A stretch of 64,000 nt of DNA from the NCBI GenBank assembly GCA_027627225.1, contig CM051025.1, positions 70,964,069 to 71,028,068 of the forward strand, given 5' to 3'. Under the pieces are notes generated by a model. The model ran no database searches. It was not told the DNA's origin and saw nothing but the letters and a program-made list of their open reading frames with translations. Of the stretch, positions 1 through 12,900 are shown piece by piece. Made by a program: the position numbers and the translations under genes. Numbering within the stretch: position 1 is the stretch's first letter; every line of letters begins with the position of its first letter. The DNA is from Congeria kusceri. Taxonomy: Eukaryota; Mollusca; Bivalvia; Myida; Dreissenidae.

Positions 1-930
1 GAATATCTAGCCAGCACCCAATACCCAGCTCGGTATTCAGAATTTAACGAATATCGAGCCAGGGATGAATACCTAGCTGGGTATTGGGTATTCGCTTAAT
101 ACATGATGGCGAATATCTAGCCAGCCTCCAATACCCAGCTCGGTATTGGGTATTCAAAACATACCGAATATCGAGCCAGGGATGAATACCTAGCTAGGTG
201 TTGGTCATTCGAGAAAATTCACGAAAGCGTACATCCAGACAGACTCCAATACCCAACTCGGTATTGTGTATTAAAAACATACCGAATATCGAGCCAGGGA
301 TGAATACCTAGCTGGGTATTGGGTTTTCGCGAAAATTCATGATAGCATACATCCAGACAGACTCCAATACCCAGCTCGGTATTGTGCATTCAAGATGTAC
401 CGAATATCGAGCCAGGGATGAATAAACAGGTTGGGTATTGGGTTTTCAAGAAATACATGATGGCGAATATCTAGCCAACCTCCAGTACCCAGCTCGGTAT
501 TGGGGATTCAAAATATACCGAATATCGAGGCAGGGATGAATACCTAGCTGGGTATTGTGTATTCAAGAAATACATGATTGTGAATATCTAGCCAGCCTCC
601 AATACCCAGCTCGGTATTGGGGATTCAAAATATACCGAATATTTAGCCAGGGATAAATACATAGCTGTGTAGTGGGTATTTGCTAAATACATGATAGAGT
701 ACATCTAGTCAGACTCCAAAACCCAACTTACCCAGTTCGGTATTCGGCATGATAACTATTATCCAGCCAGCCTCTAGTAGCCAGTTTGGTATTAGGTATT
801 CGAACTACATGAGTAGCCAATATCTAGCCAGGGATGAGTACCAAACTGGGTATTATGTATTTGCTAAAAGCGTGATCGAGAACATTGAGCAATATCGATA
901 TCGGTATTGTTATTCAATGCATAGTGTGTA
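1..930 (-). repeat. 55/61-bp satellite array, first block
   Basis: Degenerate tandem copies of a unit that alternates about 55-bp and 61-bp halves. Each half begins CGAATATC(G/T)AGCCAG on this strand and contains a self-complementary core, CCAATACC...GGTATTGG. Read on the minus strand it is the same repeat as the array at 3327-6100. Copies decay towards 930, where the motif becomes irregular. The array continues off the left edge of the window. Short open frames here are read-through of the repeat and show no protein family. Confidence 0.9.
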
Positions 931-3326
931 TCGAGTTAAACATAAACACCCCGCTTGGTACTTTTAAATATCTGATAGTACTTAAACCGCTGTAAAATAC
1001 ATCTCCTTGCATCCCAGAATCTATAATTGCATTGGGGAGGGATCCCCGGACATGCCTGGATGCTGTGTAAGCTATTTTGGCTGTAACCCAGTGATTTGTC
1101 GCCTTTTCGCGCCGCCCCATTATAGTACAAATCAGATTCCATAGGATGCACATTTTTAAAGCAGACCTTAAATCGCTATTGTTCTCGTACGTTATAACAA
1201 TTTTTAACAGGGGTTTATATTGCTGATTGTATCGCTGCTACAGTATTCGCGCGCCAAAAAAACCCGAATACTCAGCTGCGTGTAGTTATATTTGTACATA
1301 GAATAAAACGAATTCAGCCTGTATGTCGATTTCATAGCTAGCTATATATACTTACAATACCCACCTAATAGTGAAATTCACAGACCTTTCCTGTTCGTAT
1401 AAGCTGCTTTTAGAACATGTGCCAATCAAAATTGCAGAACTACATGCTACAAACCCGCGGGTATCTTTTCTTGCTATCATGAGCTGCTTATCTGGACATT
1501 GCAAGACATTTGATAAATAAACTAACTTTCTCGCTTTAAATGTGTCTGCATGTAGTTTCTTTTTCAACAAGATTGACGTCACGTCTGATGTATTATATGC
1601 TTTTAAGTTTTGCCAAACTACCAAAACAAATGAGCAAATTCCTGACTAGAATATACCTTAAAGTCTGTGTCCATTTAAGAACAAACTCTTCTGTGATCCT
1701 TGCTACTTAAGCCGGTATTGCTTTGCAATTTTACTATTGCGACAATATATTTCAAGATAATGTATCAAATTGTATCGCTTATGAGCCGAAGCAAAACATT
1801 GGCTGGATTGGACAACTAACATCAGGATTATTTCCTTCAAGTTTAAGGACAAAATATCAGCGTTCGGAATAAGAAGGTTGGAATAATGCGTACGAAAAGG
1901 GGTTTAGGTGACACCATAAATATTTGCGTTGAGACAAGGGACATACTCGATACTGGTAACTTTTAAACGGAAGAAACATCATGATTTATAAATAGTATAG
2001 TATATAGTATATTAAAAAGTATATTGGTTAGTAATAGTATACAGGAAAAAGTTGTACTTTACAAAATACATACAAATGCGCATTTACAGATACATGAATA
2101 TACTTCTAAACTGCTGTACCAAGTTTGAACGCATAAAGTTATGGTCATAAATAACGAATTGGGTATTGTCCTTTAAAACTTAAACTTGTCTTATATTACA
2201 TTGTATAACTATAAAGGACAATACACAATCATTGATATTTTCCGTTGAAACTCCGTCATATCAACTGGAAAACTTCATCATGCAAGTTCCAAATTTAATA
2301 TGATAATCTAACACGAACGTGACGTTTTACTAACTAACTACTACATTAGACACAGTCGCTTTTTTATTTTAGTTATTTTATGCGAACAATCGGCTTTAAT
2401 GCATTTGTGGTCATGATCACGTTTGTGATGTCTCATGGATTTAAAGTTATGGGGAAACTCTATGGTATGTGAATGCTGTGAGAATGGAGTAAATAGAACA
2501 ATACATTTAAATCATAGAACTTTTTAATCATTGTTATTCAATCAATTAACGAAATGGAAATGTATGCCATCTTATGATAACATTGTATAACATATTTTTG
2601 TAAGCATTGACATACTTATGTAATTCGTCTTTTTGGACATGATTATTTTAATAATGTTTAACATTTCGTCATAAGGAAAATATGTTTCTTGATACGAGCT
2701 GACTGGTTTGGTGTTCGTGGGAAAATTGCTTTAACACACATTTACCACTTATTATTGTCAAGACATAGATTCTCTTTGTAAAACGTTTGGTAAACATACA
2801 TCATCTGGCGCAGCTCAAGCGTTAGTACAGTATTCTAGTAAAAAAGGTTCGTTTTATACCGTTTTGAATGCTTTTTTGTCCATCCTTAATATTGCTTATA
2901 CTGACATATATGTTTTATTTATTTTACTCATATGAGTTGCCACGGTATGTAAATATTAAGCAATGTATGTAAGATCTAACAGTTGATATATCAATTGACA
3001 TAAATTAAAACAACTCGAAAAAAAACAGTTATCATATACTTTGATTTAAAATGGAAGAAAGAAACAAGTGTTGTAAAAAGCATACATTTGTACCTCGTTT
3101 ATCACAAACTACTTTCGGCTGAACAGCCGGAAACTCCAAAACAGCGGCGAGTTCGTGTAAACGTTGACTCGACAGTTTTAGGTTACATGAGACTACGTAA
3201 CAATGCAAAAGTCGGCACTCACAAGTACTTATAATTTATAATTTCGTTTGCAAAAATTACGTAATTATCCAAAAATAATGTAAAACAACAAAATTATGGC
3301 ATCCATTTAAAAGAAGAAAAGCACCG
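931..3326. other. Gene-free spacer between satellite arrays
   Basis: About 2.4 kb of AT-rich sequence with no recognisable exon, RNA gene or long open frame. Its right end (about 2985-3250) is a dispersed repeat that recurs near 40.9 kb. The two flanking satellite blocks point in opposite directions, so this spacer is the loop of a large imperfect inverted repeat. Confidence 0.6.
2985..3250 (+). repeat. Dispersed repeat, copy 1
   Basis: Shares landmarks in the same order with 40880-41110: TTTGATTTAAAA(T/A)GGAAG, then GGAAACTCC, then GACAGTTTTAGGTTACA, then a GATGCAAA(A/C)GTC-like block followed by ACACTC or CACTC. The copies are diverged with indels. No coding capacity or terminal repeat was recognised, so the class is unknown. 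Confidence 0.55.
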
Positions 3327-6100
3327 CGAATACCCAATACCCAGCAAGGTATTCAGCCCTGGCTCGATATTCAGTATATTTTGAATGCCCAATACCGAGC
3401 TGGGTATTGGATGCTGGCTAGATATTCGCCATCATGTATTTCAAGAATACCCAATACGTAGCTAGGTATTCATCCCTGGCTCGATATTCGGTATATTTTC
3501 AATCCCCAATACCGAGCTGAGCATTGCGTGCTGGCCAGATATTCGCCATCAAGTATTTAGCGAATACCCAATACCCAGCTAGGTATTCCTCCCTGGCTCG
3601 ATATTCGGTATATTTTGAATCCCCAATACCGAGCTGGGTATTGGAGGCTGGCTAGCTATTCACTATCATGTATTTCGCGAATACCCAATACCCAGCTAGG
3701 TATTCATCCATGGCTCGATATCCGGTATATTTTGAATGCCCAATACCGAGCTGGGTATTGGGTGCTGGCTAGATATTCGCATAATGTACTTCGCGAATAC
3801 TCAATACCCAGGTAGGTATTCATTCCTGGCTCGATATCCGTTATATTTTGAATCCCCAATACCGAGCTGGGTATTGGGTGCTGGCTAGATATTCGCATCA
3901 TGTATTTCGCGAATACCAAATACCCAGCTAGGTGTTCATACCTGGCTCGATATTCGTTTATTTTGAATCCCCAATACCGAATTGGGTATTGGATGCTGGC
4001 TAGATATTCGTATCATGTATTTCGCGAATATCCAATACCCAGCTAGGTATTCATCCATGGCTCGGTATTCGGTGTATTTTGAATGCCCAATACCGAGCTG
4101 GGTATTGGGTGTTGGCTAGATATTTGCATCATGTATTTCGCGAATATCCAATACCCAGCTAGGTATTCATCCCTGGCTCGGTATTCGGTGTATTTGAATC
4201 CCCAATACCGAGCTGGGTATTGGAGGCTGGCTAGATATTCGCCTTCATGTATTAAGCGAATACCCAATACCCAGCTAGGTATTCATCCCTGGCTCGATAT
4301 TCGGTATATTTTGAATCCCCAATACCGAGCTGGGTATTGGAGGCTGGCTAGCTATTCACCATCATGTATTTCGCGAATACCCAATACCCATCTAGGTATT
4401 CTGCCCGGGTTCGATATTCGGTATATTTTGAATGCCCCATACCGAGCTGGGTATTGGGTGCTAGCTAGATATTCGCATAATGTACTTCGCGAATACCCAA
4501 TACCCAGGTAGGTATTCATCCCTGGCTCGATATTCGTTATATTTTGAATCCCCAATACCGAGCTGGGTATTGGGTGCTGGCTAGATATTTGTATCATATA
4601 TTTCGCGAATACCCAATACCCAGGTAGGTATTCATCCATGACTCGATATTCGGTGTATTTTGAATCCCCAATACCGAGCTGGGTATTGGAGGCTGGCTAG
4701 ATATTCGCATCATGTATTTCGCAAATACGCAATACCCAGGTAGGTATTCATCCCTGGCTGGATATTCGGTGTATTTTGAATCCCCAATACCGAGCTGGGT
4801 ATTGGAGGCTGGCTCGATATTCGGTGTATTTTGAATCCCCTATACCGAGCTGGGTATTGGAGGCTGGCTCGATATTCGGTGTATTTTGAATCCCCAATAC
4901 CGAGCTGGGTATTGGAGGTGGCTCGATATTCGGTTTATTGTGAATCCCCAATACCGAGCTGGGTATTGGGTGCTGGCTAGATATTTGTATCATGTATTCC
5001 GCGAATACCCAATACCCAGCTAGGTATTCATCCATGACTCGATATTCGGTGTATTTTGAATCCCCAATACCGAGCTGGGTATTGGAGGCTGTCTAGATAT
5101 TCGCATCATGTATTTCGCAAATACGCAATACCCAGGTAGGTATTCATCCCTGGCTCGATATTCGGTGTATTTTGAATCCCCAATACCGAGCTGGGTATTG
5201 GAGGCTGGCTAGATATTCGCATCATGTATTTCGCAAATACGCAATACCCAGCTAGGTATTCATCCCTGGCTCGATATTCGGTGTATTTTGAATCCCCAAT
5301 ACCGAGCTGGGTATTGGAGGCTGGCTAGATATTCGCATCATGTATTTCGCAAATACGCAATACCCAGCTAGGTATTCATTCATGGCTCGGCATTCGGTGT
5401 ATTTTAAATCCCCAATACCGAGCTGGGTATTGGAGGCTGGCTCGATATTCGGTGTATTTTGAATCCCCAATACCGAGCTGGGTATTGGAGGCTGGCTAGA
5501 TATTCGCATCATGTATTTCGCAAATACCCAATACCCAGCTAGGTATTCATCCCTGGCTCGATATTCGGTGTATTTTGAATCCCCAATACCGAGCTGGGTA
5601 TTGGAGGCTGGCTAGATATTCGCATCATGTATTTCGCAAATACCCAATACCCAGCTAGGTATTCATCCCTGGCTCGATATTCGGTGTATTTTGAATCACC
5701 AATACCGAGCTGGGTATTGGAGGCTGGCTAGATATTCGGTGTATTTTGAATCCCCAATACCGACCTGGGTATTGGAGGCTGGCTAGATATTCGGTGTATT
5801 TTGAATCCCCAATACCGAGCTGGGTATTGGAGGCTGGCTAGATATTCGGTGTATTTTGAATCCCCCATACCGAGCCGGGTATTGGAGGCTGGCTCGATAT
5901 TCGGTGTATTTTGAATCCCCAATACCGAGCTGGGTATTGGAGGCTGGCTCGATATTCGGTGTATTTTGAATCCCCAATACCGAGCTGGGTATTGGAGGCT
6001 GGCTCGATATTCGGTGTATTTTGAATCCCCAATACCGAGCTGGGTATTGGAGGCTGGCTAGATATTTAATACCCATTACCTAGCCAACTTCATGCACCTG
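3327..6100 (+). repeat. 55/61-bp satellite array, second block
   Basis: Long tandem array. Most of it repeats a 116-bp dimer made of two related halves. Half A (55 bp) runs CTGGCTCGATATTCGG...CCCCAATACCGAGCTGGGTATTGGAGG. Half B (61 bp) runs CTGGCTAGATATTCGC...CAATACCCAGCTAGGTATTCATCC. The 116-bp spacing is visible between the ATCATGTATTTCGC blocks at 5105 and 5221. Both halves carry a dyad around AGCT. Identity between neighbours rises from left to right. Long open frames on both strands are products of the repeat. Confidence 0.93.
5669..6053 (+). repeat. Monomer-only block inside the satellite
   Basis: Seven consecutive units of exactly 55 bp, all half A with half B absent, differing by only a few substitutions. 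A shorter run of about four A units lies near 4755-4975. These blocks mark places where the dimeric array switched to amplifying one half, probably by unequal exchange. Confidence 0.88.
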
Positions 6101-6895
6101 GGAAAACTTAAGTAAATTCTTTAAATTCATAAAAATCCTTAAGTCACTGGCTGTTTCGTTTATAGGTCTTTTAACATTAAAATGTTGTAAACTTGTAAAT
6201 ATTGCTTATATGTTTCGTATTGCAGCCTTCTTTGTACATAAACCATTGGATTTCACATAGAAAATCTTATCTAAAATTTTCACTAAAGTACAACTTGAGT
6301 TAAGAATTTCCTCAGGAGCTTTGTGAATTCCAGCCCCGGTATTCATAAAGCTGTTATGTTGAAACGTTTCATATAAAATTCTCTCTGTGAAAATATGTTA
6401 ATTATTTTCGAAATGTGGTAAACATATAAGAACAACAGTTCGCGCTTTACAAGAGTAACATCTTCAAAGTACATATGTGAATTGAACTATAAACGAAAAT
6501 ACACATACTAAATGAATTTTGTGAATTAAGTAATTCTCTTAAGGTATATATACCAAGATCACTACAGTTTTCCCACTTGAATTAACATCTTCTTAAACGC
6601 CTCCCCCATTTATCAAGTGTGGCGGTCTACATCCGCTTTACCTATACCACTTGACACGATACAATACACACAGGATGCAATATTTGGACAGTGGAGACAT
6701 CATAAAACATTAAACTTAGCCGCACAGTGTATTGTCAAACACGCCTGCCTGTCAGGTATATGCAGAAGTTTTAAAGTATCATTTCTCGTCTGCTTTGCGG
6801 TAGAGCTGGTGTGAGACACTGACGCATAGGAAACCAGCATTGTGACGCCGTACAAGGTATCGTGAGAGACCGGAAGTGGAGCAACGAAAGGAGCC
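6101..6895 (+). other. Upstream region of CYP20A1
   Basis: About 0.8 kb between the satellite and the P450 start codon. It must hold the 5' untranslated region and promoter, but no TATA box or other site can be assigned with confidence. A fragment with a terminal CCGGTATTCATAAAG near 6335 resembles the ends of the short inverted-repeat elements seen at 8900 and 12344. Confidence 0.4.
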
Positions 6896-6991
6896 ATGGA
6901 TAAGGGGACGCTTTGGGAGTTCGCGCCTATGATAGTGATCGGCGCTGTGATCATTATTACGTTCATCGCGGAATGGTTCTCTCGTGTCGCT
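6896..6991 (+). CDS. CYP20A1: CYP20A1 exon 1: start codon and membrane anchor
   Basis: Encodes 32 residues, MDKGTLWEF followed by an Ile/Val-rich helix ending in SRVA, and stops exactly at a codon boundary before GTAAGT. The last 24 bases of the exon and its donor are repeated 117 bp downstream by a tandem duplication. Using the copied donor at 7109 would keep the frame but bring in a TAA at 7028-7030, so only the first donor yields the enzyme. Confidence 0.85.
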
Positions 6992-9900
6992 GTAAGTACC
7001 AGCTCGATCATGTTTTGTATGGTAGTCTAATTAATAAGCCGTCCAACGAATTAAGTGTTGTTGCATATTGCCATTATAAAAACAGCGGAATGGTTCTCTC
7101 GTGTCGCTGTAAGTACCAGCTCGATCAGGTTTTGTATGGTAGTCTAATTAATAAGCCGTCCAACGAATTAAGTGTTGTTGCATATTGCCATTATAAAAAC
7201 ATAAAGTATTATAAAACAAAAATCAAAATAAATAACCGAAGAACTCCAATATACTTTTCTTAGGAATATGGTGTATTAAAAATGAAAATTCAGTATTATA
7301 AATTAGCATATTTTTTCTAGATAGTAACCCTGACCAAAAGTACATCGTTTATCGGATCTCACCTAGGCGTCCCGGGTTCGCTTCCGTCTCCCGGCGCGAG
7401 TTAGTTTGGTTGGTGGTCACGATACCGGACAGGTGGGGTTTCCTCCGGGTACTCCGGTTCACCCCCCCCCCCCACAGCACAAGACCACATCAAAATTTAA
7501 AAATATATTTCAGTAAAAAATAAGTAGCTGGAAATTGCAGCTATGATTCAAAATTCGTCCCGACTTTCCAACATACATTTATCTAACCGGTTTGACAGAC
7601 ACATTTGTCTCGTGTCGAAAATGAGCTCATATTGTGTTGATTGTTACTTTTAAGGAGTAGCCATAGCAGGGGCTAGTAAAAAAGGTTAACACTTTAAAGA
7701 AAACGAAGTATAGTTCTTGTTGTCTTTGTGCATCGAGTCAGTCATGTTATTTGAATGGCAATGCGCTCACAAGATGCGGCATGGTGTGCGAAACAAATAT
7801 TTAGAACTACCAAATGCATCATATTAATTGCCTGTGTGAGTTGTTTGATCTTTTAAATAAAACAATAATATATATCGAACCCTGGTTTTCTGTATTCCTT
7901 TCCTAAACTCAATATTTTACAGTTGTCTACGCTAAATATCATTTTCCCAAGCTTATATATCGATTTAAACATTTTCCTAAGCTGCAAATCTTACATTTTT
8001 CCAAGTTTTATATCGCACATTTTCCCAAGCTATCGTACATTTTCCCAAACTATCGTACATTTTCCTAAGCTACCGGTATATGTCGCACATTTTTCCAAGC
8101 TATCGTTCCTTTTTCTAAGCTACCGGTATATATCGCACATTTTCCAGCTATCGTTCATTTTCCTAAGCTACCGGTATATATCGCACATTTTTCCCAAGCT
8201 ATATATCGTGCATTTTCCCAAGCCACATATAGTGCATTTCCCAAGCCACATATCGAGTATTTTCCCAAGCTATATACACAAAGAACATTTTCCCAAGCTA
8301 CATATCGATCATTTCCCTAAGCTAGCGTTCATTTTCTAAGCTATCTATCGTACATTTTCCTAAAATATATATCACATTTTCCCAAGCTGTATATGGTGCG
8401 TTTTCCCTAACCATATATATACAGTCATATCGTACATTTTCTCAAACCATATATCGCACATTTTCACTAACTATACATATCGTAGAACAGTACGTGCACG
8501 AAATCCCGTGTTTCAGGCGATGAAGCGGCGCTACCAGGTTCCAGGGTTGGCCAGGGAATCAGTCACGTGAGTAGCATTTAACCCACGTTGTTCTCCGAAG
8601 TAAACATCAGACGGCTTCACAAACAAACCATATTTAGATTATGTGTATAGCAACATCATTTATATTACTGGTACATGTCGTGCTGATCGCAACAAAACTG
8701 CCAACTATCAGGTACAATTTAAGTCATTGTTGTTGAGCAAGTACACCGCTGTTGAATAGTTAATGTGACAGATGGACTCGTTCTCTGAGGTCAATAATTG
8801 AAGAAACGAACTAGTTAGCTCCGTATAGACACCGTTCGATCTGATGATACGGGTACGCTGGTTTGCAAGTACACCTTTTCTCGCCCATGGTACATGGAAC
8901 CTGGGCTGGTATTTATAAAGAATCTTAGTCGGAAATTAAGAAAAATCTTAAAATTCTCAAATTTAATTATTGGATTTTCTGACAAAGTATTGTATTTCTG
9001 GAAGATTTTGACACATAATTTGCAATATAATTCAAAGTGTTTTAATATCTAGCATTAGTCATGCCAATGTTCCAAAGCATAGTGCATTTAACACAAATTT
9101 TTATTTTGAATTGTGTTCAACTAAAGTTAAGAATGGCTTAAGAATCTTTATAAATATCGGCACTGGTCTTATGATTACGAACGTTATCAATATCAAACTT
9201 AGTCTTAACTTAAAATACTGACGAATGAAATCCATTGTTACAAAGCGACTTTGAATACTATTGGCTAATAGTTGATGTTAAGGCTGCTATTGAGAACTTT
9301 CATATTCGTCAACGAAAACATGTAGGGAGAAAAGCTGTATTGGAAAATTTTGTCGTAAATGTTTATCGGTTCATGCAGAAATATTCGCGTATTATTATGG
9401 TAATTCTTACGATTCTTTAACGTTCTCCGTTCAGAGATGGGAATCTCTCAAAAATGGCCGCGGCCGGAAGTGTGCACGAGTTCCTTCAGCAACTGCACGA
9501 GGAGTTCGGCCCCGTGGCGTCGTTCTGGTGGGGTCCCAGATACACTGTGAGCATATGCGAGGAAGGGGCCTTCAAACAGTATCAGAGTGTCACCGATAAA
9601 CCGGGTAAACGGATGTTACTATTATTATGTCCTAAGTTGTTCTTTTGTTGTTGTTTTTTGTCGCTGTCGGTTTTGCTGTTTCTGTTTAGTACTTGCTTTC
9701 GATGTCTGGTCGTTGTTGTTTCTAATAGTACCGGTAGGCATCAATTAAGGGAGCGCAGATCGTTAACATTTTCTGGAACATCTGCATCGAAAAATCATGT
9801 AAGAAAAAACTATAGATCTGTTTTTATCCCCCGCACAACCTTGGGAGGCATTCACTCGTCCGCCCGTCTGTGCGTCGGTCCGTACGTCCGAAATTTTCTA

Positions 9901-12900
9901 TATTTTGTATAATTGGTCGTAGCCAGAATTTCTTCCTTTTCGAAATCGGCTGTGACCAATTTTGTCGGAATTATGGCCCTTTGTCATTTTTTTCCACTAT
10001 AGAATATATACTTCCCGAAATTTTGTGGACTCAACTCCTTTTTTAACATACATATGAAAATAAATGTGTGGAGGCAAAGATTAGTGTTGGTGACAAGCCA
10101 TTTGTCTGTGTCTAGACATGTGTTGAGGGTATCTGTGTCTGTGACACATCTAGTTATGTTCCATTTATTCTGTTTCAGGAGACTTATTCGAGCCGCTTAT
10201 GGCATTTTTCGGGTTTGCAAGTTTATTTTTCTCAACGGAAAGGGACGCCAGCTCCCGGAGGAGCGTCTATGATCGAAGCTTTTATTCACAGAGCTGTCTC
10301 GAAAGGAATTTCCGATGTTTCCAAGAGGTATGTCGGATGCACAGTGCACAATATTGTAAATATATTGTCAAAAGCATTAATAAACAGTTTAAGTGCAAAG
10401 CATTCCAAATGCAGCATTTGAAAACACACGTACATTTAACGTAAAAACAATAAATATGTTCACGTTTAAGACATTTAATTTGTTTCATGCAAATACGCAA
10501 GCTGAAGCATGTGTTACATGACTCAGAAGTAATCACTCCTAACAAGCGTGAGGATTTAATCATTATATTTAAACAAATGAACATCAGATTGATCTTCTTT
10601 CGAAGTCTGTATGTTGTTACTCCAGTCAGCTGATGAGATGCTGGAGAAATTCGATCACGTGACGGGGGAAGACCACATTGCCACCAGTGACGTCGTGTAT
10701 TCCTACGCGATGAAAGCAGTTCTGCGTTCCCTTTGTGGCGACACGACATTGGAAGACGCTGACATCCGGTTCTTGCAGCAAACCTCCGCATCGGTAAACA
10801 CAACTCGTGAAAATATCTGCAATACGGTGTTTTGGCAGAAAAGCCGAAATAAAGAATACAGTAGTTACTGTGAGAAATTAATACGTTTTGAGCGCCGTCG
10901 GTTCCGAATATCGTTATAATTTATAACGAATCGGATCTGTTGATTGGTTCCCGCGTGTTTTGTGTCGAAGTCGGAAATCGAATATTATGTTATGAATGGT
11001 ACCAGTTTAATGGAAAATAATCCGTTCCCAGCAAAAATCGTAATATAATATTCAATTGTATTGTTTTTAATGAATGCCATTTTTAAAAGGACCGACTGTA
11101 CATAAGTCTTGATATGATAGGGGCATATACTGGTAGTCAACAAATCGACATCAATGGTTGTTTTTATTATTCCCGACCTTATTTAGACTGCCGGTATATT
11201 TTGTAGACACATTATTATTTATTATGTATTGCCAAACTGATAAATTATGATACTAAAAACCGCCTTGTGCATGATTTAATTTTCTGAAACATTATTTATT
11301 TATTTATTTAATAATAGTCGTGCTTATAAGTGTCCTTTCTTCACGGCTTCAAGGATGTACATGTATATATCTTAATGGTATGAAAAGTCTGAATACGATT
11401 TAAACGGAAGTCACTAACCCCGCGCATGATTTATTTTAAATGCTTCTTAGTCTATGAATACAAACATTTATCACACCCGTGCGCATTTCACCTTCAGATC
11501 TGCAGTATGTTAGACGAGCTGCTAGTGAAGCCAGAGTCCGATGATCGCGCCGCCTGGATCCGCACAGGTACTCGGAGCACCGGAAGTGCACACGTGTATC
11601 AATGGATTGGTGGCAGACTGGTGCACCTTATTGGTGTTCCGATATAAATTATGTCAGTTACCTGTCTTTATTCGACCCGTCGATGATTTTCACCTCCATT
11701 ATTGTTATTATTAGTGTAGTTTTATGAGGACAATACCCCCAAAAATCATATTAAACAAATATATAATTAAAAGCAAATAGTTCTAGATTTAAAAGTATAA
11801 GGATTGGGTATATAAAGTCACAATGATTCAAAATAATTCATTAGTATAATGTTGGTATGACAAAAAAACTTGCATTAACTATAATTGTATATGTAAAGCT
11901 ATATAAATGAACGCTAAAAAGATAATATTTTATCATTATTTTGTTTAGATTCTGTATATGATTTATACAATATGATTGATCAAAGTTAATGAAATTTATA
12001 TCTAAACAATAATTAAAACGTTTTGCCTTCATAAATAAGTGTTATTTAATTAAAACAAAAAAGTTTTATGTAGGCCTATATTCTGCCTTGTCTAGTATAC
12101 GTATTTTAAAAATGTTTTACTGCTTTAGAACGAGAGAAGATTCGTTCTCTGTTGGACGATATTGTGACGCACCGGAAGGAACTATCACCAGAAGCAGACG
12201 ACAGGCTATTTATAGATCACGTGATACACCATGTGGACGACAAGGAAGGGCAGCTGTGCGATCTCACCACATTCCTCGTTCTCGGCTGCTACAAGACTGC
12301 TAACTGTGAGTTCGTAGTTCGAGCCTCTGCCACTGAGAACAGCGGCCGTATTCACAGACCATCTTAAGTAATTTCTCAAATATTTTCACTTAAGTGAACA
12401 ATTTGAATGTATTGTCTTTCTTTACAAAATGAACAAATGCGCATGTTGTTGATATTCCTTAACTGCATTTTAATACTGATGTCATTTTAACATGTAACTA
12501 TGCACTGAAATGTTTCTAAATGGAATAATACAGTTATGGAAGTTTGCAGATTTGAGGACAAGAATAAAATTTAAATTAAGATGCTTTGTGAATACGAAAG
12601 CGAGTACATGGCATAAGTCTCAGTGGAACATTATTATCGTACCAAGTTATATTTTAAGGTTTTGGTGAGTGTTGTGTTTTTGCTGACGACTAAGTTAAGT
12701 TAAAGTTTAGAGGGATTGGTTCAAGTGTTAAGCTCTATTCTATGAGTCTCTATTAAGATTACTTAAGTGATAAAATTGACCCTCGTATATGCACCAAAAA
12801 TATATATTATATAAGAATTTACAAAAAATCATACATTGATAATCTGAGCATGGTGGCGATTTCATTGATTTCAGTGCTGTCCTGGACCCTCTACTACCTG

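Noticed and set aside
3615..6076. Open frames of 60-140 codons repeating NPQYRAGYW or PSSVLGIQNTPNIEP
   Set aside because: They are translations of the 55/116-bp satellite. They occur on both strands and in several frames and have no start context or family.
1..6100. CRISPR-like array
   Set aside because: Regular spacing, but the 'spacers' are themselves repeats of one another and the surrounding DNA is plainly animal with introns.
7923..8339. 138-codon open frame with FPSY/HFPK repeats
   Set aside because: Produced by the CATTTTCCCAAGCTA minisatellite in a P450 intron.
10215..10421. Alternative frame in CYP20A1 exon 4, suggesting a frameshift in the gene
   Set aside because: The frame starting GDLFEPLM aligns with the family through to NFRCFQE and joins the next exon in phase, so no shift is needed.
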